DNA from: Verrucomicrobiaceae bacterium
GTDB taxonomy: Bacteria > Verrucomicrobiota > Verrucomicrobiia > Verrucomicrobiales > Verrucomicrobiaceae
Reading direction: 5' to 3'
DNA length: 64,000 nucleotides
Assembly: GCA_016713035.1 (NCBI GenBank)
Contig: JADJPW010000004.1
Coordinates: 310,001-374,000 of the forward strand
How positions within the stretch are numbered: the first letter of the stretch is position 1; every line of letters starts with the position of its first letter. The notes beneath the pieces are model-generated. The model saw nothing but the letters and a program-made list of their open reading frames with translations. It did not search any database and was not told where the DNA came from. The position numbers were made by a program, and so were the translations under genes. Below are positions 1-9,622 of the stretch, in pieces.

Positions 1-69
1 TCCGTGCTGCTCGGCAAAGGTTTGCAGATGCTTGTCCACGTGGAGGATGAAGTCGATGATGTTGCTCAT
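1..69 (-). CDS. DedA/SNARE-associated family membrane protein (N-terminal fragment)
   Basis: Only the first 23 codons lie in the window. The minus strand starts with ATG at 69 and reads MSNIIDFILHVDKHLQTFAE, continuing off the left edge. The pattern of a short amphipathic start followed by HVDKHLQTFAEQHG resembles the N-terminus of DedA-family inner-membrane proteins, which are thought to act as lipid scramblases or transporters. The fragment is divergent from the regulator gene that starts at 217, so the roughly 150 bp between them probably holds both promoters. The family call rests on a short match. Confidence 0.45.
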   Translation of the reverse strand, partial: MSNIIDFILHVDKHLQTFAEQHG

Positions 70-216
70 GTCTGATTCTAAGTTGTCTGGGGGGGATGGA
101 GAAGTGCGAATCTCAGGCTTGAGCCTATTGCGTCCAACAAAAACTCTAGCCCTCTCTTTACTAGTCTCCTCGCATTACCTCTTGCCAAGATCCTTCTGTT
201 TTGAGAGAACTAGCTC

Positions 217-720
217 ATGGACTCCCACGAAGTTATCCAACAGGCCATCGACAAAAACTCCAATGTCAAAGAGGTCGCCTCTCAGCTCGGCATCTCTAGC
301 TCATTGGTCTATAAGTGGGCCTCGGGTGAAGATTATAAGGGAGAGGGCGCATCCAATCCGCTCGACCGCGTGAAGAAGCTCTTCGACATCACGGGTGATG
401 AGCAGCTTATCCATTGGCTCTGCCAGAAGGCAGGCGGCGTCTTTGTGCGGAACCCTACCACGAAGTGCCTCAAAGGATTTGAGGTAGTCCCAGCCACCCA
501 AGAGATCGTTATGCGCTTCGCAGACGTGCTCTCCGCTATCAGCAAGGCTGCCTCTGACAGTCATATCAATGACGAGGAGGCTGGCCAGATCCGCTCCGAG
601 TGGGATGATCTAAAGCGCTATGCAGAAGGCTTTGTTCGCTGCTGCGAGGAGGGCGACTTTGTAAACCTCGCCAAAGCTATGCAGGAAGAGGAGCGTGCAC
701 TGGCGAAGAAAAATCGCTAA
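217..720 (+). CDS. Phage regulatory protein CII-like DNA-binding protein
   Basis: A 167-residue protein. Residues about 17-34 form a helix-turn-helix (VKEVASQLGISSSLVYKW), followed by a segment with GEGASNPLDRVKKL and a helical C-terminal half rich in charged residues. The layout resembles the phage CII/CP76 regulatory family, small DNA-binding proteins that chromosomes without a recognisable prophage also carry. No other phage genes are nearby, so it is probably a domesticated regulator. Its 3' end overlaps the convergent purine nucleoside phosphorylase gene by 44 bp. Its targets are unknown, and a role in regulating the divergent DedA gene is only positional inference. Confidence 0.6.
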   Translation: MDSHEVIQQAIDKNSNVKEVASQLGISSSLVYKWASGEDYKGEGASNPLDRVKKLFDITGDEQLIHWLCQKAGGVFVRNPTTKCLKGFEVVPATQEIVMRFADVLSAISKAASDSHINDEEAGQIRSEWDDLKRYAEGFVRCCEEGDFVNLAKAMQEEERALAKKNR

Positions 721-1480
721 CCACTGATAGCGCCGCCTTGAGCAGCTGCGCCAGCTCTGCGCTGGCGGCCTGCCCCACCTCTACGACTTCCACGTGGTGC
801 AGCATTTGAGGCTTTAATCCAGAGGCCCAGTTCGTCAGCATCGAAATACCAGCCACTTCCATGCCTAGCGCATGTGCTTGGATGGCCTCTGGCACGGTGG
901 ACATGCCCACAGCGTCTGCTCCGAGCGTGCGCAGCATACGGATTTCTGCCGGTGTTTCATACTGCGGCCCGAGCAGCGCGGCATAGACGCCTGTATGTAG
1001 CGTCAGGTTCACCTCTGAAGCTGCAGCGGTGAATTTACTCCGCCACTTCATGGAGTACACCTCACTCATATCATGAAAGTGGGGGCCCCCGAGCAGCGGA
1101 GTGGTGCCTTGGAGATTCAAATGATCGGTGATGAGCATCAGACCTCCGACATGGAAGGAGTCCCGTATCGCACCAGCCGCATTGGTCAGTACGATGCGCT
1201 TTACGCCGAGGCGGTGCATGAATCGGATGCTTGCAGTGACCTCATGTGCCGTGAGTCCTTCATACAGGTGGCGTCGTCCCTGTGCGATTAGCACACTCTT
1301 ACCTTCATGACGGCTCAAAATGAATTTCCCGGCATGTCCTGGCACGGTGGAGGCGCTTAAGCCCGCGATCTCATCATAGGGAATTTCGCTTTCGATCCCA
1401 AATGCCTCTGCCACAGCCCCTAGGCCAGAGCCGAGAACGATGGCAGTATCTGGGCGGGCATTTTGGAGGTCGCTGAGCAT
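677..1480 (-). CDS. punA: Purine nucleoside phosphorylase
   Basis: A 267-residue cytosolic enzyme that splits purine nucleosides with phosphate into base and ribose-1-phosphate for purine salvage. Family hallmarks are visible: VLGSGLGAVAE near the N-terminus (phosphate loop), VPGHAGKF, GRRHLYEG, LTNAAGAI, GPQYETPAEIRML and GMSTVPEAIQAHALGM (base-site region). The length matches trimeric PNPs. It is the last gene of a minus-strand operon, starting 9 nt after the fmt stop. The convergent regulator gene overlaps its 3' end. Confidence 0.93.
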   Translation of the reverse strand: MLSDLQNARPDTAIVLGSGLGAVAEAFGIESEIPYDEIAGLSASTVPGHAGKFILSRHEGKSVLIAQGRRHLYEGLTAHEVTASIRFMHRLGVKRIVLTNAAGAIRDSFHVGGLMLITDHLNLQGTTPLLGGPHFHDMSEVYSMKWRSKFTAAASEVNLTLHTGVYAALLGPQYETPAEIRMLRTLGADAVGMSTVPEAIQAHALGMEVAGISMLTNWASGLKPQMLHHVEVVEVGQAASAELAQLLKAALSVVSDFSSPVHAPLPA

Positions 1481-1489
1481 GCTCGCCTC

Positions 1490-2419
1490 TTACGCCAAGG
1501 AATCCCCTACCTCAAGCGGATGCCCGCGCAGGAACTCAGCCGCATTCAGGCGCTTTCCGCCTTCCATCTGCACTTCTGTGAGCCTTAATAGACCTACACC
1601 GCAACTGACGAGGATACCCTCCGCATTCGCATTCACGACAGTGCCTGGGGCTGGGCAGGCATCGGCCTCCTCGACCAGGGCGGCACGATGGACTTTGAGC
1701 TGTGAGCCGTTCAGCAGGCAATGCGTGCCCGGCCATGGCGTGAAGGCCCGCACCAGACGCTCCAGTTCATCCGCTGAGCGAGCCCAGTCGAGTTTCCCAT
1801 CCTGACGAGTGAGCTTGCGCACATGCGTCACCAGTGACTCCTGCTGCTTTTCACGCGGTGGATGACCCGCAGCGATGAGGTCCAGCGCGGCCTCCAGTGT
1901 GGATGGGGCGAGCTGCGCCAGCTCATCATGCAGCGAGCCGCCCGTATGAGTCGGTAAAATTGGCATCGCCTGCTTGATGAGCATGTCCCCGGTATCGAGC
2001 CCCTCATCCATGAACATGATGGTGATGCCTGTTTCTTGATCTCCATCACGGATGGCTGCCTGGATGGGTGCGGCACCGCGATGGCGTGGCAGGAGCGAGG
2101 CGTGGATATTCAGGCAACCCAGCGGCGGCACATCCAGCACGGCTCGTGACAAAATCTGCCCATAGGCGACGACGACGGCGATTTCCGCATCGAAGGACTT
2201 CAATTCATCGACCGCGTGGCGGATTTTCAGTGGCTGAAAAACTCGCAGGCCTGCTTTTTCGGCTCGCACCTTGATTTGCGATGGTGTGAGCACCTGCTTG
2301 CGGCCCACGGGCTTGTCCGGCTGCGTCACGACACCGACGACTTGGTGCTTTGGTGTATTGAGCAGCCACTCTAGAGAGGGGAGCCCGATGTCTCCGGTGC
2401 CGATGAAAAGAATGCGCAT
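1490..2419 (-). CDS. fmt: Methionyl-tRNA formyltransferase
   Basis: A 309-residue enzyme that formylates initiator Met-tRNA using 10-formyl-THF. The chosen start, MRILFIGTGDIGLPSLEW, is 10 codons inside the longest frame and matches the family N-terminus. It overlaps the adenylate kinase stop in a TGATG arrangement. Visible motifs are NIHASLLPRHRGAAPIQ (catalytic Asn/His and SLLPxxRG) and DEGLDTGDM (catalytic Asp region). The C-terminal OB-like domain (residues about 205-305) is present, so the gene looks complete. Confidence 0.95.
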   Translation of the reverse strand: MRILFIGTGDIGLPSLEWLLNTPKHQVVGVVTQPDKPVGRKQVLTPSQIKVRAEKAGLRVFQPLKIRHAVDELKSFDAEIAVVVAYGQILSRAVLDVPPLGCLNIHASLLPRHRGAAPIQAAIRDGDQETGITIMFMDEGLDTGDMLIKQAMPILPTHTGGSLHDELAQLAPSTLEAALDLIAAGHPPREKQQESLVTHVRKLTRQDGKLDWARSADELERLVRAFTPWPGTHCLLNGSQLKVHRAALVEEADACPAPGTVVNANAEGILVSCGVGLLRLTEVQMEGGKRLNAAEFLRGHPLEVGDSLA

Positions 2420-3054
2420 CAGATCTTCATCTTCTCGATTTCCTTCCACTCCTCCAGGCGCATGACACCACCGAGGATGTCGTAGAGCACTTTGGCCGGA
2501 GCCTGGCTGGCGTCGATTTCGATGACGCGATCACTGCCGTAGTAGTCGAGGATGGGCTTGGTTTCCGCATCATAGGTGGCGAAGCGGTTTTGGATGACGC
2601 TCTCATTCGCATCATCAAAGCGGTTGTCCTTGAGCGCACGCTTGCGCAGACGGCGAGCCAGCTCAGAGCGGTTTGGGCAGCTCAGGTGAAAGACTTTCAC
2701 CACCTCGATGTGCTGCTCCATGTGCTGCGCCTGCTCCACATTGCGCGGGATGCCATCAAGTACGAGGAAGTCGATCTCCGGCTTAAAGGCGTGCGCATCC
2801 ACACGCTGCTTCACATTCGCATGCCAGAGCTGCACGGTCACATCATCCGGCACCAGCTCACCACGGCTGCTGTATTCGACGAATTTCTGCCCCAGTGGCG
2901 TGCGTGTATCCAGCGAGCGGAAAACATCCCCGCAGGCCAGATGATGAAAGCGTGGCACGGAGCCGAGCACCTTACCCTGGGTGCCCTTGCCGCTGCCAGG
3001 AGCGCCGAGGATGAGGAGAGTGCGAAAACGAGCGGGTTTGATGAGGTCAGACAT
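2419..3054 (-). CDS. adk: Adenylate kinase family nucleotide kinase
   Basis: A 211-residue P-loop kinase that transfers phosphate between ATP and AMP. The P-loop is LGAPGSGKGTQG, followed by the NMP-binding region (ACGDVFRSL) and the LDGIPRN motif, which is GFPR in canonical Adk. The LID region around RALKDNRFDDANE is short and has no zinc Cys set. The start MSDLIKPARF is preferred over an upstream ATG because it leaves only an 8-nt overlap with the upstream glycosyltransferase. The altered LDGIPRN leaves room for specificity towards another nucleotide, but adenylate kinase is the simplest call. Confidence 0.88.
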   Translation of the reverse strand: MSDLIKPARFRTLLILGAPGSGKGTQGKVLGSVPRFHHLACGDVFRSLDTRTPLGQKFVEYSSRGELVPDDVTVQLWHANVKQRVDAHAFKPEIDFLVLDGIPRNVEQAQHMEQHIEVVKVFHLSCPNRSELARRLRKRALKDNRFDDANESVIQNRFATYDAETKPILDYYGSDRVIEIDASQAPAKVLYDILGGVMRLEEWKEIEKMKI

Positions 3055-3979
3055 GATCGTGAGGCTGCATAGCACGTTCCGCCGCTGCGACAACTTGCCG
3101 TGCGGCGAAAAACACCCGTTCGATTTCTAACGCTTTCAGGTCACCGCTCTCCTCTCGCAAAATGGTGACGTGAGGCTGCGGGGGAGCCCATACGGCAGGA
3201 TCGGTCGGGCCAAAAAGCAGCAGCGATGGCACGCCACAAGCTGCTGCGAGGTGCGAAATGCCGCTATCATGACCGAAAAAGGCCGCGCAGGTGCTCAGGC
3301 GACTCGCGAGCTCACTCAGCGGCAGTGCATGCCAATTTGGCCGATCCGTGATCCGCATGCCGCGCTCCTCCTCGGCCTCTCCGGTGATGAAAATCACCTC
3401 CGCATCGCCCATTTTGTCCGCCAGGGCCATCCAGCGATCGAGCGGCCAATTTTTCGTTTCGGAGCCACTACCGATGTGGATGGCGATTCGGCCTTTTTCG
3501 ACGTTTCGACGCGGAAAGTGCGTTTTGAGCAAATGCTCTTCCTCCAGGAAAAAGGCCAGTTTTTCCAAAGACCGTGCCAATTGCCGCGAGGCGTGCGTGC
3601 CGTCATTCTGCACGCGGTGCGGGCTCTCGATCAGCGTCTTGACGCCGATTCGCTCCATGCTGGCGCGGAAATGGCCATCTGGATCAAAGAGATAGCTGAC
3701 GATGAGGTTAAAGCTACGCAGGTGCTCGGCTAGTGCCTCGTCGATGGCGGCACTCTTCGCGAACAGCGCGGCCATGGTGCGGTGATCTAGGCTGCGAACG
3801 GTGTCAGCGAGTCCTGCCGCCTGTGCGAGCGTGGCGATGCTCAGGTAGCCCATCACCTCCAGGTGGCAGAGGGGGATACTGTCCTTCAGCAGCCGCAGCA
3901 CGGGCAGTGTGAGGATAAAGTCGCCGATAGCTCCGCCACGAATGACGAGAACGCGGGGCGTGGTAGATGGAGGCTGCAT
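3047..3979 (-). CDS. Glycosyltransferase family 9 (heptosyltransferase-like)
   Basis: About 310 residues, GT-B fold. The N-terminal motif VLVIRGGAIGDFILTLPVL is the GT9 signature. The C-terminal half has HIGSGSETKNWPLDRW and FFGHDSGISHLAAACGVP (nucleotide-sugar site), then LLFGPTDPAVWAPP. The family adds heptose or related sugars to lipopolysaccharide core at the inner face of the inner membrane. The start at 3979 (MQPPSTTPRVLV) fits the domain better than an ATG 45 nt upstream. It is the first gene of the operon with adk, fmt and punA. The acceptor is unknown. Confidence 0.85.
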   Translation of the reverse strand: MQPPSTTPRVLVIRGGAIGDFILTLPVLRLLKDSIPLCHLEVMGYLSIATLAQAAGLADTVRSLDHRTMAALFAKSAAIDEALAEHLRSFNLIVSYLFDPDGHFRASMERIGVKTLIESPHRVQNDGTHASRQLARSLEKLAFFLEEEHLLKTHFPRRNVEKGRIAIHIGSGSETKNWPLDRWMALADKMGDAEVIFITGEAEEERGMRITDRPNWHALPLSELASRLSTCAAFFGHDSGISHLAAACGVPSLLLFGPTDPAVWAPPQPHVTILREESGDLKALEIERVFFAARQVVAAAERAMQPHDHV

Positions 3980-4087
3980 GGGGCCTTTTGGTGCGTCATG
4001 GTCGAAAAATAAACAAGCATTCATCTAGCCCCATTGTCTGGTTTTATCCTCAGAGTCTCTGATCGGGTGAAGCAAGTGACTCCCTTC

Positions 4088-5449
4088 ATGAAAACCTCCC
4101 TTCCCTCCCTCCTTACAGCACTACTGGCAGCTAGCACAGCCACCGCCCAGCTCCCCACCGGCGCGGACATCGGATTCAGCCCAGGCTCCGTGGCTGGCTC
4201 GGCACACATCACCATCACAGACCCCGGCGACCACGTCTGGCGACTGCAATACTCCACCGATCTGATCAACTGGACGAATCTGGAGACGCTGAAGGTGCAC
4301 AATGGCCATCTCACCCGTGCCTACACACCAGCGGCTGGCACGACGCGTCTTTTCTACCGCACGGAATACAATGCCACGCTGCAATCGAGCCTCTCCAGCA
4401 CCACCTCCACCGCGCTGGTGCTCCCCACCACGCCGTATGACTATGATAATACCGTGCTGCCGCCGGCCTTTGCGGTGAATCCCATCCTCGGGCAGGATAA
4501 CATGCCAGTGACCAACGTGACCACGGACGCAGGTGCCAAGCTGGGCCGCATTCTCTTTTACGACAAGCGCCTCTCGCTCAATCACACGGTGTCCTGCTCC
4601 TCCTGTCACCAGCAGCAGCATGGCTTCTCCGACCCACGCCGATTCAGTGTCGGCTTTGAGGGCGGACTCACCGGTCGCAACAGCATGGGCCTGAGCAATG
4701 CACGCTGGTATCAGCGCCGCAGCTTCTTTTGGGATGAGCGCTCTGCCACGCTGGAGGAGCAGGTGCTCCAGCCCATCCAGAATGCGGTGGAGATGGGCAT
4801 GACGCTCCCCGCTCTGGAGGCACGCCTCGGCGCAGAGCCTTTCTATACAGATCTCTTCAATCAGGTGTTTGGCAGCCCAGGTGTCACCTCCGACCGCATT
4901 AGCCGTGCGCTGGCGCAGTTCGTCCGCTCCATCATCTCCGTGCAGTCGAAGTATGATGCCGCACGGGCTGCAAACTTCGCGATCAGTGCGAATTGGACCA
5001 CGCAGGAGGAGCAGGGCCGCCAGCTCTTCAATGCCCCCGGCAACTGCAGTGCCTGCCACGGCACGGATAACTTCGTGCCCGGACCGAACATCTTTAATAA
5101 CGGCCTGGAGTTCCCCTACGTCGATCTCGGGCGTGGTGCGATCACGGGAGTCGCCACTGATAATGGGAAGTTCAAAGTGCCCTCTCTGCGGAACATCGAG
5201 CTGACTGCGCCCTACATGCACGATGGCCGCTTTGCCACGCTGGAGCAGGTGGTGGACTTTTATAGCAACCAAGTGGTCGATAATCCGAATCTCTCCCCTC
5301 CCCTGCGCCTGCCACCTCCTGGCGGCGTGCGTCGCCCGCACTTCACCGCTGCGCAGAAAGCCTCACTCGTGGCCTTCATGAAGTCACTCTCTGATTCCGC
5401 TATCGCGACGAATCCGAAATTCAGTGATCCATTCAATTACGGGGACTGA
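4088..5449 (+). CDS. Cytochrome-c peroxidase / MauG-like dihaem protein
   Basis: A 453-residue exported dihaem protein. The start at 4088 gives the signal peptide MKTSLPSLLTALLAASTATA, whereas an ATG 54 nt upstream adds an unlikely leader. Residues about 20-110 form a small extra domain resembling the Asp/Trp-rich modules often found on verrucomicrobial secreted proteins (VWRLQYSTDLINWTNL). The peroxidase domain follows, with haem motifs CSSCH (170-174) and CSACH (320-324). Typical surroundings GRILFYDKRLSLNHTVSC and FKVPSLRNIELTAPYMHDGR are present. It probably acts in the periplasm, reducing peroxide or modifying a partner protein. It is divergent from the glycosyltransferase operon. Confidence 0.88.
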   Translation: MKTSLPSLLTALLAASTATAQLPTGADIGFSPGSVAGSAHITITDPGDHVWRLQYSTDLINWTNLETLKVHNGHLTRAYTPAAGTTRLFYRTEYNATLQSSLSSTTSTALVLPTTPYDYDNTVLPPAFAVNPILGQDNMPVTNVTTDAGAKLGRILFYDKRLSLNHTVSCSSCHQQQHGFSDPRRFSVGFEGGLTGRNSMGLSNARWYQRRSFFWDERSATLEEQVLQPIQNAVEMGMTLPALEARLGAEPFYTDLFNQVFGSPGVTSDRISRALAQFVRSIISVQSKYDAARAANFAISANWTTQEEQGRQLFNAPGNCSACHGTDNFVPGPNIFNNGLEFPYVDLGRGAITGVATDNGKFKVPSLRNIELTAPYMHDGRFATLEQVVDFYSNQVVDNPNLSPPLRLPPPGGVRRPHFTAAQKASLVAFMKSLSDSAIATNPKFSDPFNYGD

Positions 5450-5452
5450 AGC

Positions 5453-6530
5453 TCAGCTCTGCAAAAAGTGCGCCATCTCCGAGAGGGTGAGCTGGCCGCC
5501 GGGGCTGTGGGGGAAGAAGTCACAGCCGTGATCGCCCCAGGGTAGCTCCAGGAAGTCGCAGCGGGCGGGATCGGCGATCATGCGGTGCATGCGGGCGCTG
5601 TGCTCCACCCACACCAGGCAGTCGGAGCTGCCGTGGATGAGTAGCGTGCGCGGATTGTCTTCACGGAGATGCTGGGTGGCGGAGGCGCTGTGATAGTTCT
5701 GCGGCACGGCCTCGGGTTCACCGCCCATGTATTGAAGGACGAGCTTCAGCGACTTCAGGATGTCATTCGGGTAGCTCCACTTCCGGGCGAAAAACATATC
5801 TGATGGGCCATACACGGCGATGCAGCCCTTCACGCTCAGTTCCTGGCAGCCGTAGGCACAGGCGGTGGCGATCTGTGCCCCAGCGCTGCGACCGAGTAGG
5901 ATCAAATCCTCCGCGTCGATGCCGAGCGTGGCGGCATTTTCCCGCGTCCAGGCGACGGCGCGGCGCACATCGTCGATTTGTGCGGGCCACGGATGCTCAG
6001 GGGCGAGTCGGTAGCCGAAGGAGAGCAAAACGACATCGCAGCGTGCGACGAGGGCACTGTTGGCACGGCGGAATTCTCCGGGATCGCCGCTGTCCCAGCC
6101 ACCCGTGTGCAAAGAGAGCACGCAGCGCCTTTTCACGGCCTGCGAGGCCCCTGGAGGCTGATAAATCACCACATCGAGCCTCTTCATCGCCCTTTTGCCA
6201 AAAAGGCCGTCTCTCAACCGAAACGCCGTTTCCTTGCCCAAAGGGCCAAAACAGCCGCAGGATCGAAAAAGGCCGTTTTCGAGCCCGTGCGATCTTCCAG
6301 GCCTGAAAAGCGGGTCGGGCAAAATCCAGCGCTAGGAGTGGGATGACGAGATAGGCTGCACTCTCATTCCATCTCCACAAACCGATGATCAGGCAAAGCA
6401 GCGCAAGCCAATGCCCGAACTCGGTAGTGAGGAGCCTGATCTGCCAGCGCAGCCGTGAGCTTGGCTGGAGGTGCTGATTGAGCAGCAGCAGACAGAGGAT
6501 GGCCAGAAGGAGAATGCCTGGCGGGATCAT
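5453..6530 (-). CDS. Membrane-anchored alpha/beta hydrolase (carboxylesterase-like), frameshifted
   Basis: Two frames make one gene. From the ATG at 6530 one frame gives two or three hydrophobic segments (MIPPGILLLAILCLLLL, then WLALLCLIIGLW). The reading then moves to the second frame near 6190, beside the runs cttttgccaaaaagg. The second frame carries the hydrolase: SLHTGGWDSGD (an HGGG-like oxyanion loop with Thr in one Gly position), GYRLAPEHPWPAQIDD, LLGRSAGAQIA (nucleophile Ser in GxSxG), LIHGSSDCLVW (Asp) and PWGDHGCDFF (His). The full triad is visible. It lies 3 nt from the DUF502 gene upstream. Substrate unknown. The break is likely a single-base error. Confidence 0.75.
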
Positions 6531-6533
6531 GCG

Positions 6534-7449
6534 TCACAGACCGGATTTTTCTTCCACGGCAGCCAGCGGCGAGCGCGGCCCTCCTCCTCCCAGCGCCTCG
6601 GCCAGGATCTCCGTGTCTCCGCTGTCGAAGTCCTCTGCTCGCGGCAGACCGATGGGCAGGATGGGCTCTTCTTTTTTCACCGGGATGGGTGCGGCAGCGG
6701 GTGCAGCGGTTTCTGGGATCGCAGCGGCGGCGTTTTTTTGATTCAGCGGCGGCACAGTGGCCTGTGGGCCCACCAGTCCGCCGGAAAGGATGAGCTTCAT
6801 CGCATCCTCCATGCTGATGCCAGCATCGGTGATCTTATCGGAGTCCACCACCAGTAGCAGCGCGGTCATGGGACTGGGTGAGGGTGGGCACCAGCACGCT
6901 GGTCATGGCCTTGCCACTCTGTGGATCGCAGAATTGGCCCGTGGCAAAGCCGAGCATGCGTGTGCCGGGGATGGGATAGTCGATATAGACGACACGCTTC
7001 AGATTCTGCCGTGCTCCAAAACTGCGGAAGCTGTCGATGACCTGCTTCAGCGTCTTATAGATCACAGCGATGAAAGGCACACGCAGCAGCAGCTTGTCCG
7101 TGGCATTGACGATGCGGGCACCGATGACGTTCGTGGCCATGATCCCCAGCGCCACGATGACCACCAGCGGGATCATGAAGCCGACGAAGTCCGTGACACG
7201 CCGCACCAGCGGATCATCCAGCCGGATCACCTCACGCCCGGCGATTTCCTTCAGCATCTCGGCCACATAGCCCAGCAGGCCCTCACTCCAGCCGTGGAGG
7301 AGATTGTACACGAACTGCAGGATCCAAAAGGTCACGATCAGCGGCACCGCCATCGCGAGGCCCGCGATGAATTTGTTTCGCACCCACACGACCCAGCCCT
7401 TGGGCATGGCATCGATCGTCGGAGGTGGAGTGGGTGGCTCAGTCGTCAT
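6534..7449 (-). CDS. DUF502 family inner-membrane protein, frameshifted near the C-terminus
   Basis: The N-terminal frame (6835-7449) has the DUF502 pattern: FIAGLAMAVPLIVTFWIL (TM1), PLVVIVALGIMATNVIGARI (TM2), RVPFIAVIYKTLKQVIDSF and LKRVVYIDYPIPGTRMLGFAT. The family's C-terminal signature is in another frame just downstream (LLLVVDSDKITDAGISMEDAMKLILSGG). Dropping one C from the CCC near 6868 joins them. A Pro/Ala-rich tail follows. The family is widespread, also occurs in plants (COV1-like), and has no settled biochemical role. The gene precedes the hydrolase on the minus strand. Confidence 0.8.
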
Positions 7450-7557
7450 CTGGAGGCGGAACTATCGACGTAAAGCAGGCGACGTCAAAAAACGATCCTG
7501 CTTATTCGTACTCCTGCCTTGCCAAATCACCCCCACACCCGCTAAAACCGCCGCACC

Positions 7558-8583
7558 ATGACCACTGACCGCCGTTCCTTTCTGACTTCCCTCGCCGCAG
7601 CCACCGCTACCTCCGCTCTCGCCCGCGACTGGTCGGGCCAGACGCCCGAGCGCTACCCGGACCCGGATGTCATCGCGCTCGATCCGTCTTTTGAAAAACT
7701 CGTGCAGGGCAATGCCCCCATCCGCCGCCACCACACCGGCATGCTGTGGGCTGAAGGCCCCGCCTGGAACGGCACGGGCAACTACCTCGTCTTCAGCGAC
7801 ATCCCCAACAATGCCCAGATGCGCTACCTGCCCGAGGACGGCCACGTCAGCGTCATGCGCAACAACGCCAACAACAGCAACGGCAACACCTTTGACCTCC
7901 ACGGTCGCCAGATCAGCTTCGAGCACGGCACACGCCGCGTCGTCCGCTACGAGCTGGATGGCAAAGTCACCGTGCTGGCCGAAAAGTTCGATGGCAAGCC
8001 CTTCAACGCCCCGAATGATGGCGCGGTGCACCCGGATGGCTCCGTCTGGTTCACCGATCCCGGCTACGGCAGCATGATGGACTACGAGGGCAACAAAGGT
8101 GAGCTCCACCTCAAAGAATCCGTCTATCGCATCGACCCCAGCGGCGAGATCACCAAGATCACCGAAGACCTGGAAAAGCCGAATGGCCTCTGCTTCTCAC
8201 CCGACTACAAGAAAGTATACATCGTCGATACCGGCAGCCCGAAAAACATCCGCGTCTATGACGTGGACGGCAAGACAGTGAAAAACGGCAAGGTTTTCGC
8301 CACGAACAAAGGCCAGCTCGCCGACCCCAAATCGAAAGGCAACTCCGACGGCATCCGCTGCGATGTCGAAGGCAATCTCTGGGCCAGCGCTGGCTGGATC
8401 GGCGATGGTTTTGACGGCGTCCACGTCTTCAACCCCGATGGCAAACTCATCGGCTTCATCAAACTCCCAGAAACTGCCAGCAACGTCTGCTTTGGCGGCC
8501 AGAAGCGGAATCGGCTCTTCATCACCGCCTCCCAGAGCCTCTACTCGCTCTATGTGAATACACGCGGAGCGCATTTTTGCTGA
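7558..8583 (+). CDS. SMP-30/gluconolactonase/LRE family protein, Tat-exported
   Basis: A 341-residue beta-propeller hydrolase with a twin-arginine signal (RRSFLTSLAAATATSALA, arginines 5-6). Propeller motifs include EGPAWNGTGNYLVFSD (metal-binding Glu), NGNTFDLHGR, FNAPNDGAVHPDGSVWFTDP (Asn/Asp ligand region), KPNGLCFSPDYKKVYIVDT and KGNSDGIRCD. Family members hydrolyse sugar lactones such as gluconolactone in a metal-dependent reaction. It is the first gene of a plus-strand run with an epimerase, a DapA-like aldolase and a ThuA protein, which suggests oxidative sugar catabolism. This frame is intact although its neighbours are broken. Confidence 0.9.
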   Translation: MTTDRRSFLTSLAAATATSALARDWSGQTPERYPDPDVIALDPSFEKLVQGNAPIRRHHTGMLWAEGPAWNGTGNYLVFSDIPNNAQMRYLPEDGHVSVMRNNANNSNGNTFDLHGRQISFEHGTRRVVRYELDGKVTVLAEKFDGKPFNAPNDGAVHPDGSVWFTDPGYGSMMDYEGNKGELHLKESVYRIDPSGEITKITEDLEKPNGLCFSPDYKKVYIVDTGSPKNIRVYDVDGKTVKNGKVFATNKGQLADPKSKGNSDGIRCDVEGNLWASAGWIGDGFDGVHVFNPDGKLIGFIKLPETASNVCFGGQKRNRLFITASQSLYSLYVNTRGAHFC

Positions 8584-8597
8584 GAGCTCACGATCCC

Positions 8598-9622
8598 ATG
8601 TCTCCACGCGACCTTTCTGACCTCGAAGAACGCCTTTCCAGGCCCACACCCGCAGTGATCGACCTGATGCGCCAGGTGCCAGGTGACTTCATCGTACTGG
8701 GAGCCGCGGGCAAGATGGGGCCCTCGCTCGCACGCATGATCAAGCGGGCGAGTGAGGAGGCGGGCACGCCGCGCCGAGTCATCGCCGTTTCACGCTTCAG
8801 CTCACCGGGCTCGATGGAGGCCTTCACCGAGCACGGTATCGAAGTCGTCGCTCGCGATTTGCTGGATGCGAACGCCGTGGCCTACCTGCCCGGCGCGGCG
8901 AATGTCATCTACATGGCAGGCATGAAATTCGGTGCCACTGGCAATGAATCACTCACCTGGGCGATGAATGCGTGGCTGCCCGGCATCGTGTGCGAGCGGT
9001 ATAGCCGCAGCCGCATCGTCGCCTTCTCCACCGGCAATGTGTATGGCCTCACGCCCGTGGATCATGGTGGTAGCCGTGAAGAAGATGCCCGCAGCCAGCG
9101 GGCGAGTATGCCATGAGCCTGCCTGGGCCGTGAGCGAATCTTTGAGCACTTCAGCCGCGACGCGGCACACCGGTGTCGCTGATCCGGCTCAATTACGCCT
9201 GTGATCTGCGCTACGGCGTGCTCATCGACATTGCTCTCGCAAAGTGTGGGCAGAGGAGCCCGTGGATGTGACGATGGGCCACTTCAATACCATCTGGCAG
9301 GGAGATGCCAATGCTCTATCCCTGCTCTCCCTGGCACATGCTTCATCCCCTGCTCAAGTTTTTAACCTCACAGGCACTCTGCACACTCTCTGTGCGTGAC
9401 ACGGCGCTGCAGCTCGGCGAGCTCTTTGGCAAAACACCGCGCCTCATCGGCCAGGAGGCTGCGGATGCACTCCTGAGCAATGCCACACGCTCCGTCGTCA
9501 CGCTCGGGGCTCCCTTTGTGAGTGAGGGCGATCTCATCGAGTGGGCCGCGCAGTGGATTCAGCGCGGTGGTGCCTCACTCGGCAAACCCACGCACTATGA
9601 ATCACGCGATGGCAGATTTTGA
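8598..9622 (+). pseudogene. NAD-dependent epimerase/dehydratase, several frameshifts
   Basis: Starts at ATG 8598, 14 nt after the lactonase. The first frame (to 9116) has the Rossmann motif FIVLGAAGKMGPSLARM, then NVIYMAGMKFGATGN and RIVAFSTGNVYGLTPVD (the active-site Ser/Thr strand of extended SDRs). The protein continues in other frames: around 9120-9170 as CLGRERIFEHFSRDA, around 9170-9230 as SLIRLNYACDLRYGVLID, and from about 9390 as SVRDTALQLGELFGKTP to the stop at 9622. At least three indels are needed. Because all conserved pieces remain in order, sequence error is as likely as decay. Likely role: a sugar-nucleotide or sugar-acid oxidoreductase in this catabolic cluster. Confidence 0.68.

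Noticed and set aside
4121..5341. 406-residue minus-strand frame antisense to the dihaem peroxidase
   Set aside because: The plus-strand frame has signal peptide and two haem motifs; the reverse has none.
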